64,000 nucleotides of DNA from Lysobacter changpingensis (GCF_017308985.1 NZ_JADWPE010000002.1:930001-994000), one strand, 5' to 3'; positions 44,943 through 53,451 are shown, counted from the first letter of the stretch. Made by a program: numbers and translations. The notes: generated by a model not told the origin, from the sequence alone.

Positions 44943-46109
44943 ATGTCCGCGTTCACCCTTCCCCTCCCTTCCGCCCGCCGCATCGCGCTTCGCGCGCTCG
45001 CGTGCCTGCTGCTGGTGGCCGGCGCGCCGCTGGCGATGGCGCACGACTCGGGCAACATCCTCTATTACGACGGCGACATCGGGCCGCGCCTGCACCGCAC
45101 CAACAGCGCCGGTACGTTCACCGATGAGCTGACGTTCCCGCCGGGCGAGTACGTGGATCATTCGGCATCGTGGTCGCCGGGCGGTTCGTCGGTGGTGTTC
45201 GAACGCAGCTTTCGCTGGTTCCGCGTGGACGGCAACTACGAACACCAGGACCCGACCGTCATCGTCACCGACCGTCTGGGCCAGCGCGAGCGCGCGCTCA
45301 TCAAGGGCGTGTTGCCGGTATGGAGCGGCGCGGCGACCAACAAGATCGCGTTCGGTTCCGTGCCGGAGGGCGCGACGAATTCCGAATGCATCCACACCAT
45401 CAACCCCGATGGCACCGGGCTGCAGCGCATCGCCTGCGTGAACTATCCGGCGCGCACGTTGTGCGACGAGTTCTTCACCTGCCTGTCGGAGTTGCGGAAA
45501 CTCGCGTGGACGCGCGACGGCAAGTACATCGTCGCGCTGGTGGGCACCTTCGTGACGCGGCTGTCGAATCCGAGCCCCAACGATTACTGGGCGCACCGGC
45601 TGTATGCGGTGGAGGTCGCCACGAGCCGGCTGTTCGAAGTGCGCAGCGTCGTCGATCCGCATGAGCAGCACGCGCCGCTCTCGTTCGTCGTGGGCCCTAA
45701 CAACACCGTGTACTACGACGCGATCGACTGGTCCGGCGGCGTGAGCACGCCCACGATCTACAAAGTGGACCTTGCGACCAACGCGCTGACGCGCATCACC
45801 GCCGGCTCGGCCCCGATCCTGTCGCCCACCGGCAGCCGCCTCGCCTACACGCAGCGCGACGGCGACAACCGCTACAGCCGCCTGTTCATCGCCAATGCCG
45901 ACGGCACCGCGCCGAGGCAGGTGGGCGCGGCCACGCCGGGCGTCGAACTCGTCCCGCTGGACTGGTCGCCGTGCAACCGCGTGCTGGTGCTGCGCAAGCA
46001 GGACTATTACAACCACAGCCTCCACCTGGTGAACGCCGCCTCCGGCGTGTGGCGCCCGATCCGCCAGAACGCGGGCGCGGAACAGGGGGCGTGGTTCACG
46101 CCGCAGTGA
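44943..46109 (+). CDS. secreted TolB-like beta-propeller protein
   Basis: 388 residues with a signal peptide ending GAPLAMAHD. ATG 44943 follows AAGGAAGCACGCC. Repeated blades carry PD40/TolB-type motifs such as ASWSPGGSSVVFER, LAWTRDGKYIVAL, ILSPTGSRLAYTQRDG and LFIANADGTAPRQV. Four cysteines between about residues 155 and 185 may form disulphides. Such proteins bind partners in the periplasm or outside the cell. No enzymatic residues are evident and the partner is unknown. A truncated REP pair follows the stop by ten bases. Confidence 0.85.
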   Translation: MSAFTLPLPSARRIALRALACLLLVAGAPLAMAHDSGNILYYDGDIGPRLHRTNSAGTFTDELTFPPGEYVDHSASWSPGGSSVVFERSFRWFRVDGNYEHQDPTVIVTDRLGQRERALIKGVLPVWSGAATNKIAFGSVPEGATNSECIHTINPDGTGLQRIACVNYPARTLCDEFFTCLSELRKLAWTRDGKYIVALVGTFVTRLSNPSPNDYWAHRLYAVEVATSRLFEVRSVVDPHEQHAPLSFVVGPNNTVYYDAIDWSGGVSTPTIYKVDLATNALTRITAGSAPILSPTGSRLAYTQRDGDNRYSRLFIANADGTAPRQVGAATPGVELVPLDWSPCNRVLVLRKQDYYNHSLHLVNAASGVWRPIRQNAGAEQGAWFTPQ

Positions 46110-46118
46110 CCACGCACT

Positions 46119-46192
46119 TGTAGCCCGGGTAAGGCCGAAGGCCGCACCCGGGGAAACGCCTCTTGCGCATCACGCGCAAAGCCCCGGGTGCG
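46119..46192. repeat. truncated REP pair
   Basis: An intact A element starts tgtagcccgggtaaggccga at 46119 and is followed by the first eleven bases of a B element, gccccgggtgcg, at 46182-46193, after which similarity stops. It sits between the convergent propeller gene and the small XAC0095-like gene. Confidence 0.8.
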
Positions 46193-46209
46193 TTCCCGAT
46201 CCGCACGCG

Positions 46210-46467
46210 CTACGTCGGCTCCGCCCCACGCCAACGGATCTTGATGTCGCGCAACGCGCCATCCAGATCGTTGCACAGCCGCTGGAAGATGGTGACCAGC
46301 GCGTCGGGGGACAGCTCCAGCTCCTCGGCGTCGTGGCGGATGCGCGCGGCGCTCAGGCAGGAGAGCAGCAACAACTGATCACGAGTGCGCGTGACGGCGT
46401 CGCGCGCGGGTTCGCTGATGACGTAACACAGGGATCGGGACGGCGCCGAACGGCGGTGCTTTCGCAT
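46210..46467 (-). CDS. small XAC0095-like protein
   Basis: 85 residues with AAAGGAGCG six bases before the ATG at 46467. The sequence YVISEPARDAVTRTRDQLLLLSCLSA followed by ELELSPDALVTIFQRLCNDLDGALRDI resembles a family of short helical proteins known from Xanthomonas (XAC0095 type), with the pattern of a Y-x-[IL]-S-E start and a conserved SPDAL. Function is unknown. Its leader carries a terminator-like hairpin and a long inverted repeat. Confidence 0.65.
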   Translation of the reverse strand: MRKHRRSAPSRSLCYVISEPARDAVTRTRDQLLLLSCLSAARIRHDAEELELSPDALVTIFQRLCNDLDGALRDIKIRWRGAEPT

Positions 46468-46525
46468 GAGTCGCTCCTTTGACGAAGGGGAGCCTTGCGG
46501 CGGGGGGCGCAAGGGTGTCGGGAGG

Positions 46526-46692
46526 CTAAGAAACCGCAAACAGTCGGCGGGCAGTTTTTCCCTTGCGGGTGTTGTATTGCTGCCGCCCTCCCGACGCGGA
46601 ACGACTGCGTCGATTCTGCGCCTGGACTCATCCAGGCACAAAAAACCCACCGGCTTGACGGAGGTGGGTGCCGCTGTTTGCGGGTTTCTTAG
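46526..46692. repeat. 18-bp inverted repeat flanking 130 bp upstream of the small gene
   Basis: The arm ctaagaaaccgcaaacag (46526-46543) is matched in reverse complement at 46674-46692 by ctgtttgcgggtttcttag, with one extra G. Inside lie a hairpin gcctggactcatccaggc (46620-46637) and a terminator-like hairpin. The whole looks like a folded leader RNA or a remnant mini-element. The remaining parts of the 46468-47011 gap hold only REP hairpins. Confidence 0.7.
46640..46669 (-). terminator. Rho-independent terminator, leftward
   Basis: Read leftward, ACCCACC (46669-46663) and GGTGGGT (46651-46645) form a seven-base-pair stem with an 11-base loop, followed by six T residues (46645-46640). No gene ends just upstream of it on this strand. 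It therefore either ends a small RNA starting near 46.7 kb or works as an attenuator in the leader of the small gene at 46210-46467. Confidence 0.65.
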
Positions 46693-46788
46693 GCCCCGTG
46701 GAGCCAGTGTTCGCCGCTACGCGAATCGCCTCAATGCGAAGAAATCGCGAACGGTAGCTACGTCTCACATTCGCGCGTCATCGCTCTT

Positions 46789-47004
46789 GTAGCCCGGGTA
46801 AGGCCGAAGGCCGCACCCGGGGAGCGCCTGATGTCGCGTCACGCAAAAGCCCCGGGTGCGCTTCACTTACCCGGGCTACAACGGCCCAACCGCATCAACG
46901 CGCCCTGCTCTTGTAGCCCGGGTAAGGCCAAAGGCCGCACCCGGGGAACGCCCGATGCCTCGTCACCCAAAAGCCCCCGGGTGCCCTTCGCTTACCCGGG
47001 CTAC
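46789..47004. repeat. two REP hairpin pairs adjoining the RAYT gene
   Basis: A elements at 46789 and 46912 and B elements at 46851-46880 and 46977-47004 form two pairs in the same orientation as the 41.4 kb cluster. The last B element ends seven bases from the RAYT stop codon. Each A head is GTAG and each element folds as CCCGGGT...ACCCGGG. Confidence 0.9.
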
Positions 47005-47011
47005 AAAGGCG

Positions 47012-47515
47012 CTACGCCTCGCCTGCAATCGGGATGGCGACCGTTGCGGACTCCGCACCCCAATCCATCGGCAACACCCCGTCGCGCACGTATTGGTGAA
47101 ACGACGAGAACGGCCACTCCGCGACGCTCGCCGCGTATCCGTGTTTGACCGGATTGAAATGCACGTAATCGACGTGCGCGCGCAGGTCCGCCTCGTTGCG
47201 GATCGTGTGTTCCCAGAAACGGGATTGCCACGGCGACGGACCCACACACCCCAGGCGCCGCGAGAATCCCTTCTTGATGTCCTGCCAGAGGCGCGAATAG
47301 TCGTCGGCGCCGTCGTGCATCCGGAGGACGGCATGCAGATGGTCGGGCATCACCACGGCCGCGAGCACATCATGCGGAATGCGCGCACGTGCGCTTCGCC
47401 AAGACATCCGAAGAAGGTCCACATGCCGGACGAGCAGATCGCTGCGTCGGTCGCGCAAGGTCACCGTGAAGAAATACGTACCGCCGGAAAATCGATTACG
47501 CCGATACCGCACCAT
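47012..47515 (-). CDS. REP-associated tyrosine transposase (RAYT)
   Basis: 167 residues of the Y1/IS200-like HUH superfamily. The N-terminal RFSGGTYFFTVTLRDRRSDLL is typical. The metal-binding HUH motif is His59-Leu-His61 in VMPDHLHAV, PWQSRFWEHTIR is the RAYT-specific segment, and the catalytic Tyr117 lies in VDYVHFNPVKHGY. RAYTs cut and move single-stranded REP DNA next to a GTAG-like tetranucleotide. Pairs of such GTAG-headed REPs flank this gene on both sides. The protein appears intact. ATG 47515 begins MVRYRRN. Confidence 0.95.
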   Translation of the reverse strand: MVRYRRNRFSGGTYFFTVTLRDRRSDLLVRHVDLLRMSWRSARARIPHDVLAAVVMPDHLHAVLRMHDGADDYSRLWQDIKKGFSRRLGCVGPSPWQSRFWEHTIRNEADLRAHVDYVHFNPVKHGYAASVAEWPFSSFHQYVRDGVLPMDWGAESATVAIPIAGEA

Positions 47516-47548
47516 TCCCGACGCTCGCGTGATTTACAGGGCGATCAC

Positions 47549-47771
47549 CGTAGTCGGCGCAAATCGAAAGCCGTACCCGGGAATGCCGCGTCACGTTGTC
47601 AGGGAATGCCGAAAGCCCCGGGTGCGCTTCGCTTACCCGGGCTACACCGGCCCAACCGCATCAACGCGCCCTGCTCTTGTAGCCCGGGTAAGGCCAAGGG
47701 CCGCACCTAGGGAACGCTTGATGTCGTGCCACGCGAAAAGCTCCCGGATGCGCTTCGGTTGCCCGGCTACG
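47549..47771. repeat. REP elements on the 5' side of the RAYT gene
   Basis: A decayed A element (47549-47582), an intact B element cccgggtgcgcttcgcttac (47617-47645), an A element (47679-47711) and a decayed B element (about 47743-47771). They fill the 286-base gap between RAYT and the DUF262 gene; nothing else is visible there. Decay increases toward the DUF262 gene. Confidence 0.85.
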
Positions 47772-47801
47772 CTGGCTAATGACACGTTTGTCAAAGCGTG
47801 G

Positions 47802-49280
47802 TCACGCAGCCATCGTCTGAAGATCGAGTTCCAATGCGGACAAGATGTTCGCTTGTACCAAGACAAATCGCACGGGGTCCAGAAGCTCGGGAGAAGTAAC
47901 GCCAGAGTACTTTTGGAAGGTGACCCCAATCTTTCTCTGCTTAGCCGAGACCTTACTCGTACTTCCGTGATCGACGTCGTGCTGCAGGCCCGTACGCAAG
48001 ACGTTAACGTCCTGAAATGAAGCCGGAACGTGCTCAAGCCTCTGGCCTACGCCTTCCTTGAACACAAAGTACAGGTCGTCAATGAATGCCTTATACGAGG
48101 AGAGACTCTTGACAGGCTTGCGCAGATTTAGCAATGCCTGCGCTGTCTTGTTCGTCGCCTTAAAGAGGTCATGACCATGCTTCGACGAATACGCGGCGTT
48201 AAGCTGCCCAATGTGATCCGCCACCGCTTCACCGAGTTCGGCCACACGCCCCTCTACGCCGCTCGCTGCTACCACCGAAGCGCCGAACGCATCAGCGATC
48301 TTAGGCTCATAAAGAAACGCCTTCCGCATGAGGATCTCGTGGCGAGTACGTGTTCCGGCTTTCACGTTCGCATTCACGGACTTCTGAAATCTGATGAAAT
48401 CGTAGTCAGTCGCAGCCTGCCCAAGCTCCACCTGCATTGCCAACTCTTTGAGGAATGTCCGAACGAAAACTGCGAGCGCCGGCCCGAGGCCAGTGGATCT
48501 TCTTGTCTCAACTAGCTTGCAAGCAAACGTAATCACAGATTGAACGATGGTGCGATTCTTCAATACTGGCTCGCGCTTTGGAAACGCTGCCGCAAGCAGG
48601 CTCAGGGCGGTGTCTATGCGCTTTGCCACGGCAGAGCTTGCCGAGAATGAAGCTTGACTCTTGAAGGTTTTCTTTACGTCATCGAATCGAAGTCCGGCAT
48701 CTATTCCTTCCACCTCGATAGCGGCAACCTTACTAAGAATGTCAAAATGCGCGAGACGCGTATCGGCGACTGCAATTCGCTCGGCGAGAAACGGATGCTT
48801 GGCTTTCGTCTTGCAGAAGTCCCGCAGCTTTGAGTGAACCGCGTTAAGGCGCTCACTACTGCGAAGTGGCAACCCTTGCTGCAGTCTTTGGAAGAAGGTC
48901 TTTAGATCCTCTTCCGAAGCGTCTTCGATCAGATCGAAGTCAATCTCAAAATCGTCGAATGCATCAGAGAACTTAGTGGCCAAGTCTTTGTAGTAGATCC
49001 CGCCGAACTGAGCTGCGGACTTGGAAGACAGAGGCAGCTCATTAGCGAAGAACTCATATATGGTGGCGAGCCTTTGCTGGCCATCTACCACTTCGAACTC
49101 ATCTTCGGAGACCTTGGCGAGATAGAACTTAGGCAGCCTCCAGCCTCGCAGGATACTGTCGATCAGATCCTGTTTCTTCGATTGATCCCAAACTTCACCT
49201 CGCTGCCAGTCTGGGATCTCGTATCGATCTCGCCTCTTGTAAACCTTATCGAGCGCGCGGCGTCCTGGAGTCAGCTTCAT
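47802..49280 (-). CDS. DUF262-domain protein with C-terminal HEPN-like motif
   Basis: 492 residues. The N-terminal DUF262/ParB-like domain shows YEIPDWQRGEVWDQSKKQDLIDSILRGW and the signature VVDGQQRLATIYEFF (DGQQR at 66-70). A long helical middle follows. Near the C-terminus LRTGLQHDVDHG gives Arg429-x4-His434, the pattern of HEPN ribonuclease active sites. DUF262 occurs in GmrSD-type modification-dependent restriction and other phage defence proteins, but no DUF1524 HNH domain is present here. The region is visibly less GC-rich than its surroundings, standing between REP/RAYT DNA and nrdJ, which suggests transfer. Nucleotide-dependent toxicity or defence is a hypothesis. Confidence 0.85.
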   Translation of the reverse strand: MKLTPGRRALDKVYKRRDRYEIPDWQRGEVWDQSKKQDLIDSILRGWRLPKFYLAKVSEDEFEVVDGQQRLATIYEFFANELPLSSKSAAQFGGIYYKDLATKFSDAFDDFEIDFDLIEDASEEDLKTFFQRLQQGLPLRSSERLNAVHSKLRDFCKTKAKHPFLAERIAVADTRLAHFDILSKVAAIEVEGIDAGLRFDDVKKTFKSQASFSASSAVAKRIDTALSLLAAAFPKREPVLKNRTIVQSVITFACKLVETRRSTGLGPALAVFVRTFLKELAMQVELGQAATDYDFIRFQKSVNANVKAGTRTRHEILMRKAFLYEPKIADAFGASVVAASGVEGRVAELGEAVADHIGQLNAAYSSKHGHDLFKATNKTAQALLNLRKPVKSLSSYKAFIDDLYFVFKEGVGQRLEHVPASFQDVNVLRTGLQHDVDHGSTSKVSAKQRKIGVTFQKYSGVTSPELLDPVRFVLVQANILSALELDLQTMAA

Positions 49281-49369
49281 GCCATTCCCTGTTCGACCTA
49301 ATCCGCGAATAGAGGTCGAATTTCACTCCGACCTGCGATCGTACTCACCACTCCTTTTCTTAGATCAAC

Positions 49370-50161
49370 TCACCCGCACTTGCTGTAACCACAATTCAAG
49401 CAAGTAGCGCAGCCATCCATGATCACAACCGCCTTCGTGCTGCACTTGTGGCACATCGTGGCAGACGGCGGGAATGCGGCACCTTCGCCAGTGACTTCAA
49501 CGTCTTCACTACGCGGCGCATCGGCCACACACGGCTCCGGGAACAGATCGCCGGCCGGGTTCCCGCTCACTTCACCGTTTTTTTTTGACAGCTGCGCGTA
49601 GGCCGCGCGCTTCTCGGCGATCAGCGCGCGCTGCGCGTCGCTCATTTCCGGGTCATGGATCAGGCCGATCGACTTGAGGTGGTCTTCCACGATCGCGCCG
49701 AGCTCGGCCACCAGCGACGGCATGTAGACGCCGCCGGGCTTCCAGTAGCCGCCGCGCGGGTCGAACACGGCCTTCATTTCGTCGACCAGGAAGGTGACGT
49801 CGCCGCCCTTGCGGAACACGGCGGACATGATGCGGGTGAGCGCGACGATCCACTGGAAGTGATCCATGTTCTTCGAGTTGATGAAGATCTCGAAGGGACG
49901 GCGCAGCTCGTGTTCGGTACCGGCGTTGAGCACGATGTCGTTGATGGTCACGTACAGCGCGTGCTCGAACAGCGGCGATTTGATCTTGTAGGTGGAGCCC
50001 ACCAGGATTTCCGGGCGCTCGATGCGCTCGTGCATCTGGATGACATCGGCCGTGGGCAGCTCGGCGACCGGCGCGACGACGGGCTTTGCGGCCTCTTTCG
50101 CCTTGTCTTCCGGAGTGACGACGCTGTAACCCTTGATTTTCTTGTCGATCTTGACGGCCAT
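49370..50161 (-). CDS. nrdJ: class II ribonucleotide reductase, small C-terminal subunit (NrdJb, TSCPD)
   Basis: 263 residues. It starts MAVKIDKKIKGYSVVTPEDKAKE and contains a TSCPD-type domain with GTEHELRRPFEIFINSKNMDHFQWIVALTRIMSAVFRKGGD. It ends in a zinc-ribbon-like CHKC...CATC..CGYSKCG with five to six cysteines. In Pseudomonas and relatives NrdJ is split, and this part carries the cysteines that re-reduce the active site. NrdJa is encoded upstream on the same strand, separated by the histone-like gene. The ATG at 50161 has GGAGCGGGTCAC upstream. Confidence 0.88.
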   Translation of the reverse strand: MAVKIDKKIKGYSVVTPEDKAKEAAKPVVAPVAELPTADVIQMHERIERPEILVGSTYKIKSPLFEHALYVTINDIVLNAGTEHELRRPFEIFINSKNMDHFQWIVALTRIMSAVFRKGGDVTFLVDEMKAVFDPRGGYWKPGGVYMPSLVAELGAIVEDHLKSIGLIHDPEMSDAQRALIAEKRAAYAQLSKKNGEVSGNPAGDLFPEPCVADAPRSEDVEVTGEGAAFPPSATMCHKCSTKAVVIMDGCATCLNCGYSKCG

Positions 50162-50255
50162 GTGACCCGCTCCTGGTGCGGTGTAACTGATCTAGTTATG
50201 AGGTAATGCGGTCGCCGCACCGCGTGGGTGCGGCGACCAATCGGGGCTTGCTGAC

Positions 50256-50849
50256 TTACCTGGCAGCTTTCTTCGCAGCCTTCTTGGCGGGCCGCTTGAC
50301 TGCCTTCTTCGCGGCGGCCTTGCGGGCCGGCGCTTTTTTCGCCGTCGTTGCGGCGGATTTCTTCACGGCCTTGCGCACCGCCGCCTTGCGGGTGGCGGTG
50401 CGTTTGGTCGCCGTCTTTTTGGTGGCCTTCTTCGCCGTCGCGCTCTTGCGCGTGGCGGCCACCGCCTTGCGGGCCTTCGCGGTCTTCTTCGCGGCCTTGC
50501 GCCTGGCGGCGGTGACGTCGCGCTTGGCGGTGCCCTTCGCCTTGGCGACGGCGGTCTTGCCGGCGCGACGGGCGGAGGTCACCTTCTTCGCCGCCTTCTT
50601 GCGCGCGGCGGTCGCCTCGCGCAGGGACGCGGCTTCCTTCTTCGCATTGGCCGAGGCGGCAGCGAGCTTCTTCTTCGCCGAGCCCACCGCCTTCTTCGCC
50701 GCCTTGCGCGCCTTGCCGGCCTTCTCGCGCGCCTCCTGCACGGCCTCTTCGGCGCGCTGCATGACGGCGTTGCTGAAGCCGGTGACGGTTTCCTTCACGT
50801 TCTCGGCGGCCTGCGTCAGGGTCGCCGTGACTCCGTTGCCATTGCTCAT
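50256..50849 (-). CDS. histone H1-like Lys/Ala-rich DNA-binding protein
   Basis: 197 residues. The first 45 form an amphipathic helical head (MSNGNGVTATLTQAAENVKETV) and the remaining 150 are almost entirely Lys, Ala, Arg and Thr with many KKA, AKK and RKA repeats. Such proteins resemble the C-terminal tail of histone H1 and AlgP/Hc1-type bacterial proteins that bind DNA without sequence preference. It is encoded between the two nrdJ halves on the same strand, GGAGGGCACAC before its ATG. The repetitive sequence is prone to length change. Confidence 0.88.
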   Translation of the reverse strand: MSNGNGVTATLTQAAENVKETVTGFSNAVMQRAEEAVQEAREKAGKARKAAKKAVGSAKKKLAAASANAKKEAASLREATAARKKAAKKVTSARRAGKTAVAKAKGTAKRDVTAARRKAAKKTAKARKAVAATRKSATAKKATKKTATKRTATRKAAVRKAVKKSAATTAKKAPARKAAAKKAVKRPAKKAAKKAAR

Positions 50850-50992
50850 GTGTGCCCTCCTGCGGGCGTCTCATTCGATTGGCGTTGCGGTATCGGGGCC
50901 TAACAAAACGCGATCGTGCGAAGCGACTCTATACCTGCGGCGGGGTGGAACATGAATGCGGTTCGGGCGGGGCGCGAAGCTGCGGCGCCGCC

Positions 50993-51018
50993 GGGTCCCC
51001 GCGTTCGCGGGGACGACG
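50993..51018. repeat. half element of the GTCATCCCC repeat family
   Basis: The hairpin gggtccccgcgttcgcgggg continues gacgac. It lies nine bases downstream of the nrdJa stop, so it may help stabilise or terminate that transcript before the H1-like gene. Confidence 0.65.
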
Positions 51019-51026
51019 GTCGGGCC

Positions 51027-53180
51027 TTAGAACTTGCCGTAATAGCCTTCCTTGAGCGCGTCGAACAGGTTGGCGGCGGTGTGCATTTCGCCGTCGTATT
51101 CGATCTGCTCGTTGCCCTTCACTTCCAGCACGCTGCCGTCTTCCAGTTCGAAGCGGTAGGTGGTGTTCTCGAGGTCGGCTTCCTTCACCAGCACGCCCTG
51201 GAAGGCGGCCGGGTTGAAGCGGAAGGTGGTGCAGCCCTTGAGGCCCTGCTGGTGCGCGTAGCGGTAGATGTCCTTGAACTGCTCGTACGGGTAGTCCGTG
51301 GGCACGTTGGCGGTCTTGGAGATCGAGCTGTCCACCCACTTCTGCGCGGCGGCCTGCACGTCGACGTGTTCCTTCGGCGTGATGTCGTCGGCGGCGATGA
51401 AGTAGTCGGGCAGCTGCGCGTCGGCTTCTTCGGAGAACGGCATCGCCTTCGCGTTCACCAGCTCGCGGTAGGCGAGCAGTTCGTACGAATAGACGTCGAC
51501 CTTTTCCTTCGACTTCTTGCCTTCGCGGATCACGTTGCGGCTGTAGTGGTGCGCGAACGACGGCTCGATGCCGTTGGACGCGTTGTTGGCCAGCGACAGC
51601 GAGATGGTGCCGGTCGGCGCGATGGAGCTGTGGTGGGTGAAGCGCGCGCCGGTGTCGGCGAGTTCGTCCACCAGTTCCGGCGCGACGGAGGCGATGCGCT
51701 GCATGTAGCGGCTGTAGCGCGCGTGCAGGACGCGACCCGGGATTTCCTGGCCGACCTTCCAGCCGTCCTTCGCCATTTCGGGACGCTTGCGCAGCATCTC
51801 GGCGGTGACGGTGAACACCTCGTCCATGATCGGCGCGGCGCCCTTTTCCTTCGCCAGCGCCAGGCCCATTTCCCAGCCGGCCACGGCCATTTCCTGGGCG
51901 ATGCGCTCGGTGAACTCGCACGATTCCTTCGAACCGTACTTCATGCGCAGCATGGTCACGGTCGAGCCCAGGCCGAGGAAGCCCATGCCGTGGCGGCGCT
52001 TGCGCATGATCTCGTCGCGCTGCTGCGGCAGCGGCAGGCCGTTCACTTCGACGACGTTGTCGAGCATGCGGGTGAACACGCGCACGACTTCCTTGTATTC
52101 CTCCCAGTCGAAGGAGGCCTTGTCGGTGAACGGATCGCGCACGAACTTGGTCAGGTTGACCGAGCCCAGCAGGCACGCGCCGTACGCCGGCAGCGGCTGC
52201 TCGCCGCACGGGTTGGTGGCGCGGATGTTCTCGCACCACCAGTTGTTGTTCATCTCGTTGACGCGGTCGATGAGGATGAAGCCCGGCTCGGCGTAGTCGT
52301 ACGTCGAGACCATGATCATGTCCCACAGATGGCGCGCGCGGATGTGGCCGTAGATCTTGCAGGCCACCAGGCCGTCGTCGCGCACGATGTAGTTGCGGTG
52401 CGTCGGCCAGTCGCGCCACACGACCTGGGTGGCGTCCTCGATGTCGAGGTCGCCGCGCTCCTTGATGTTCACCGGGAACACGAGCGGCCAGTCGGCGTCG
52501 TTCTCCACGGCCTGCATGAAGCCGTCGGTGATCAGCAGCGACAGGTTGAACTGGCGGAGGCGGCCGTCCTCGCGCTTGGCGCGGATGAAGTCCTTCACGT
52601 CCGGGTGGCTGACGTCGAACGTGCCCATCTGCGCGCCGCGGCGACCGCCGGCGGAGGACACGGTGAAGCACATCTTGTCGTAGATATCCATGAAGGACAT
52701 CGGGCCCGACGTGTACGCGCCGGCGCCGGCGACGAACGCGCCGCGCGGACGCAGCGTCGAGAACTCGTAGCCGATGCCGCAACCGGCCTTCAGCGTGAGG
52801 CCGGCCTCGTGCACCTTCTCCAGGATGCCGTCCATCGAGTCCTCGATGGTGCCCGACACGGTGCAGTTGATCGTCGAGGTGGCGGGCTTGTGTTCGAGCG
52901 CGCCGGCATTGGACGTGATGCGGCCGGCGGGAATGGCCCCGCGGCGCAGCGCCCAGACGAAGCGCTCATTCCAGTACTGCTGCTTCTCGGGCGTCGGCTC
53001 GGCTTCGGCCAGCGCCCTGGCGACGCGCTGGTAGGTGGCGTCGATGTCGGCGTCCACCGCGGTGCCGTTCTTGGTCTTCAGCCGGTACTTCTTGTCCCAG
53101 ATGTCCTGGGAGGCGGGCTGCATGGGGATTTCCCGCTCGGCCGCGGCTGTCTTGACCGCCTCGAGGCGCACTGTGCTCAT
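51027..53180 (-). CDS. nrdJ: class II (adenosylcobalamin-dependent) ribonucleotide reductase catalytic subunit NrdJa
   Basis: 717 residues. The catalytic barrel shows STINCTVSGTIEDSM with the first active-site Cys, AGCGIGYEFSTLRP, SSAGGRRGAQMGTFDVSHPDV, RATNPCGEQPL with the radical Cys and Glu of the CGE motif, and APTGTISLSLANNASNGIEPSF. It makes deoxyribonucleotides with or without oxygen and needs vitamin B12. The usual C-terminal cysteine tail is absent because it resides in the separate NrdJb protein. ATG 53180 follows AAAGGAGACAGGACAGGC. Confidence 0.93.
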   Translation of the reverse strand: MSTVRLEAVKTAAAEREIPMQPASQDIWDKKYRLKTKNGTAVDADIDATYQRVARALAEAEPTPEKQQYWNERFVWALRRGAIPAGRITSNAGALEHKPATSTINCTVSGTIEDSMDGILEKVHEAGLTLKAGCGIGYEFSTLRPRGAFVAGAGAYTSGPMSFMDIYDKMCFTVSSAGGRRGAQMGTFDVSHPDVKDFIRAKREDGRLRQFNLSLLITDGFMQAVENDADWPLVFPVNIKERGDLDIEDATQVVWRDWPTHRNYIVRDDGLVACKIYGHIRARHLWDMIMVSTYDYAEPGFILIDRVNEMNNNWWCENIRATNPCGEQPLPAYGACLLGSVNLTKFVRDPFTDKASFDWEEYKEVVRVFTRMLDNVVEVNGLPLPQQRDEIMRKRRHGMGFLGLGSTVTMLRMKYGSKESCEFTERIAQEMAVAGWEMGLALAKEKGAAPIMDEVFTVTAEMLRKRPEMAKDGWKVGQEIPGRVLHARYSRYMQRIASVAPELVDELADTGARFTHHSSIAPTGTISLSLANNASNGIEPSFAHHYSRNVIREGKKSKEKVDVYSYELLAYRELVNAKAMPFSEEADAQLPDYFIAADDITPKEHVDVQAAAQKWVDSSISKTANVPTDYPYEQFKDIYRYAHQQGLKGCTTFRFNPAAFQGVLVKEADLENTTYRFELEDGSVLEVKGNEQIEYDGEMHTAANLFDALKEGYYGKF

Positions 53181-53417
53181 GCCTGTCCTGTCTCCTTTCA
53201 ATGGCGTTGCCGGGCTCGGGCCCCGGTCACCGCCGGTGGATTCTTATGTTGGCTACCGCACCGTCGGCGACGCGTACTCGGCGCCCGCCGACGGCTATGC
53301 CCGCGACCGCGTTTTCAGCGGTCGCGACGGCATGGTTTTTCGAAGGTTCCTGCGCTCATCCTGCTCCGTTCCGGACCTTCCCCCGAAGGCACCGTCAGTC
53401 AGCAAAAAGCAAGCCGA

Positions 53418-53436
53418 AAACCCAAAGTTTGGGTTT
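53418..53436. promoter_or_regulatory. AAACCCAAA-type palindrome in the nrdJ leader
   Basis: The sequence aaacccaaagtttgggttt is a perfect inverted repeat around a central G. Its centre is about 32 bases, three helical turns, from the centre of the NrdR-like box. It may be a second binding site or an RNA hairpin near the 5' end of the message. Confidence 0.45.
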
Positions 53437-53451
53437 CCGTCGCCGTTGTTA

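Noticed and set aside
49298-49348. 16-codon frame with GTG start after AAGGAG just upstream of the DUF262 gene
   Set aside because: The spacing from Shine-Dalgarno to GTG is only two bases and the frame spans an inverted repeat TTCGACCT/AGGTCGAA, so it is more likely part of a regulatory hairpin.
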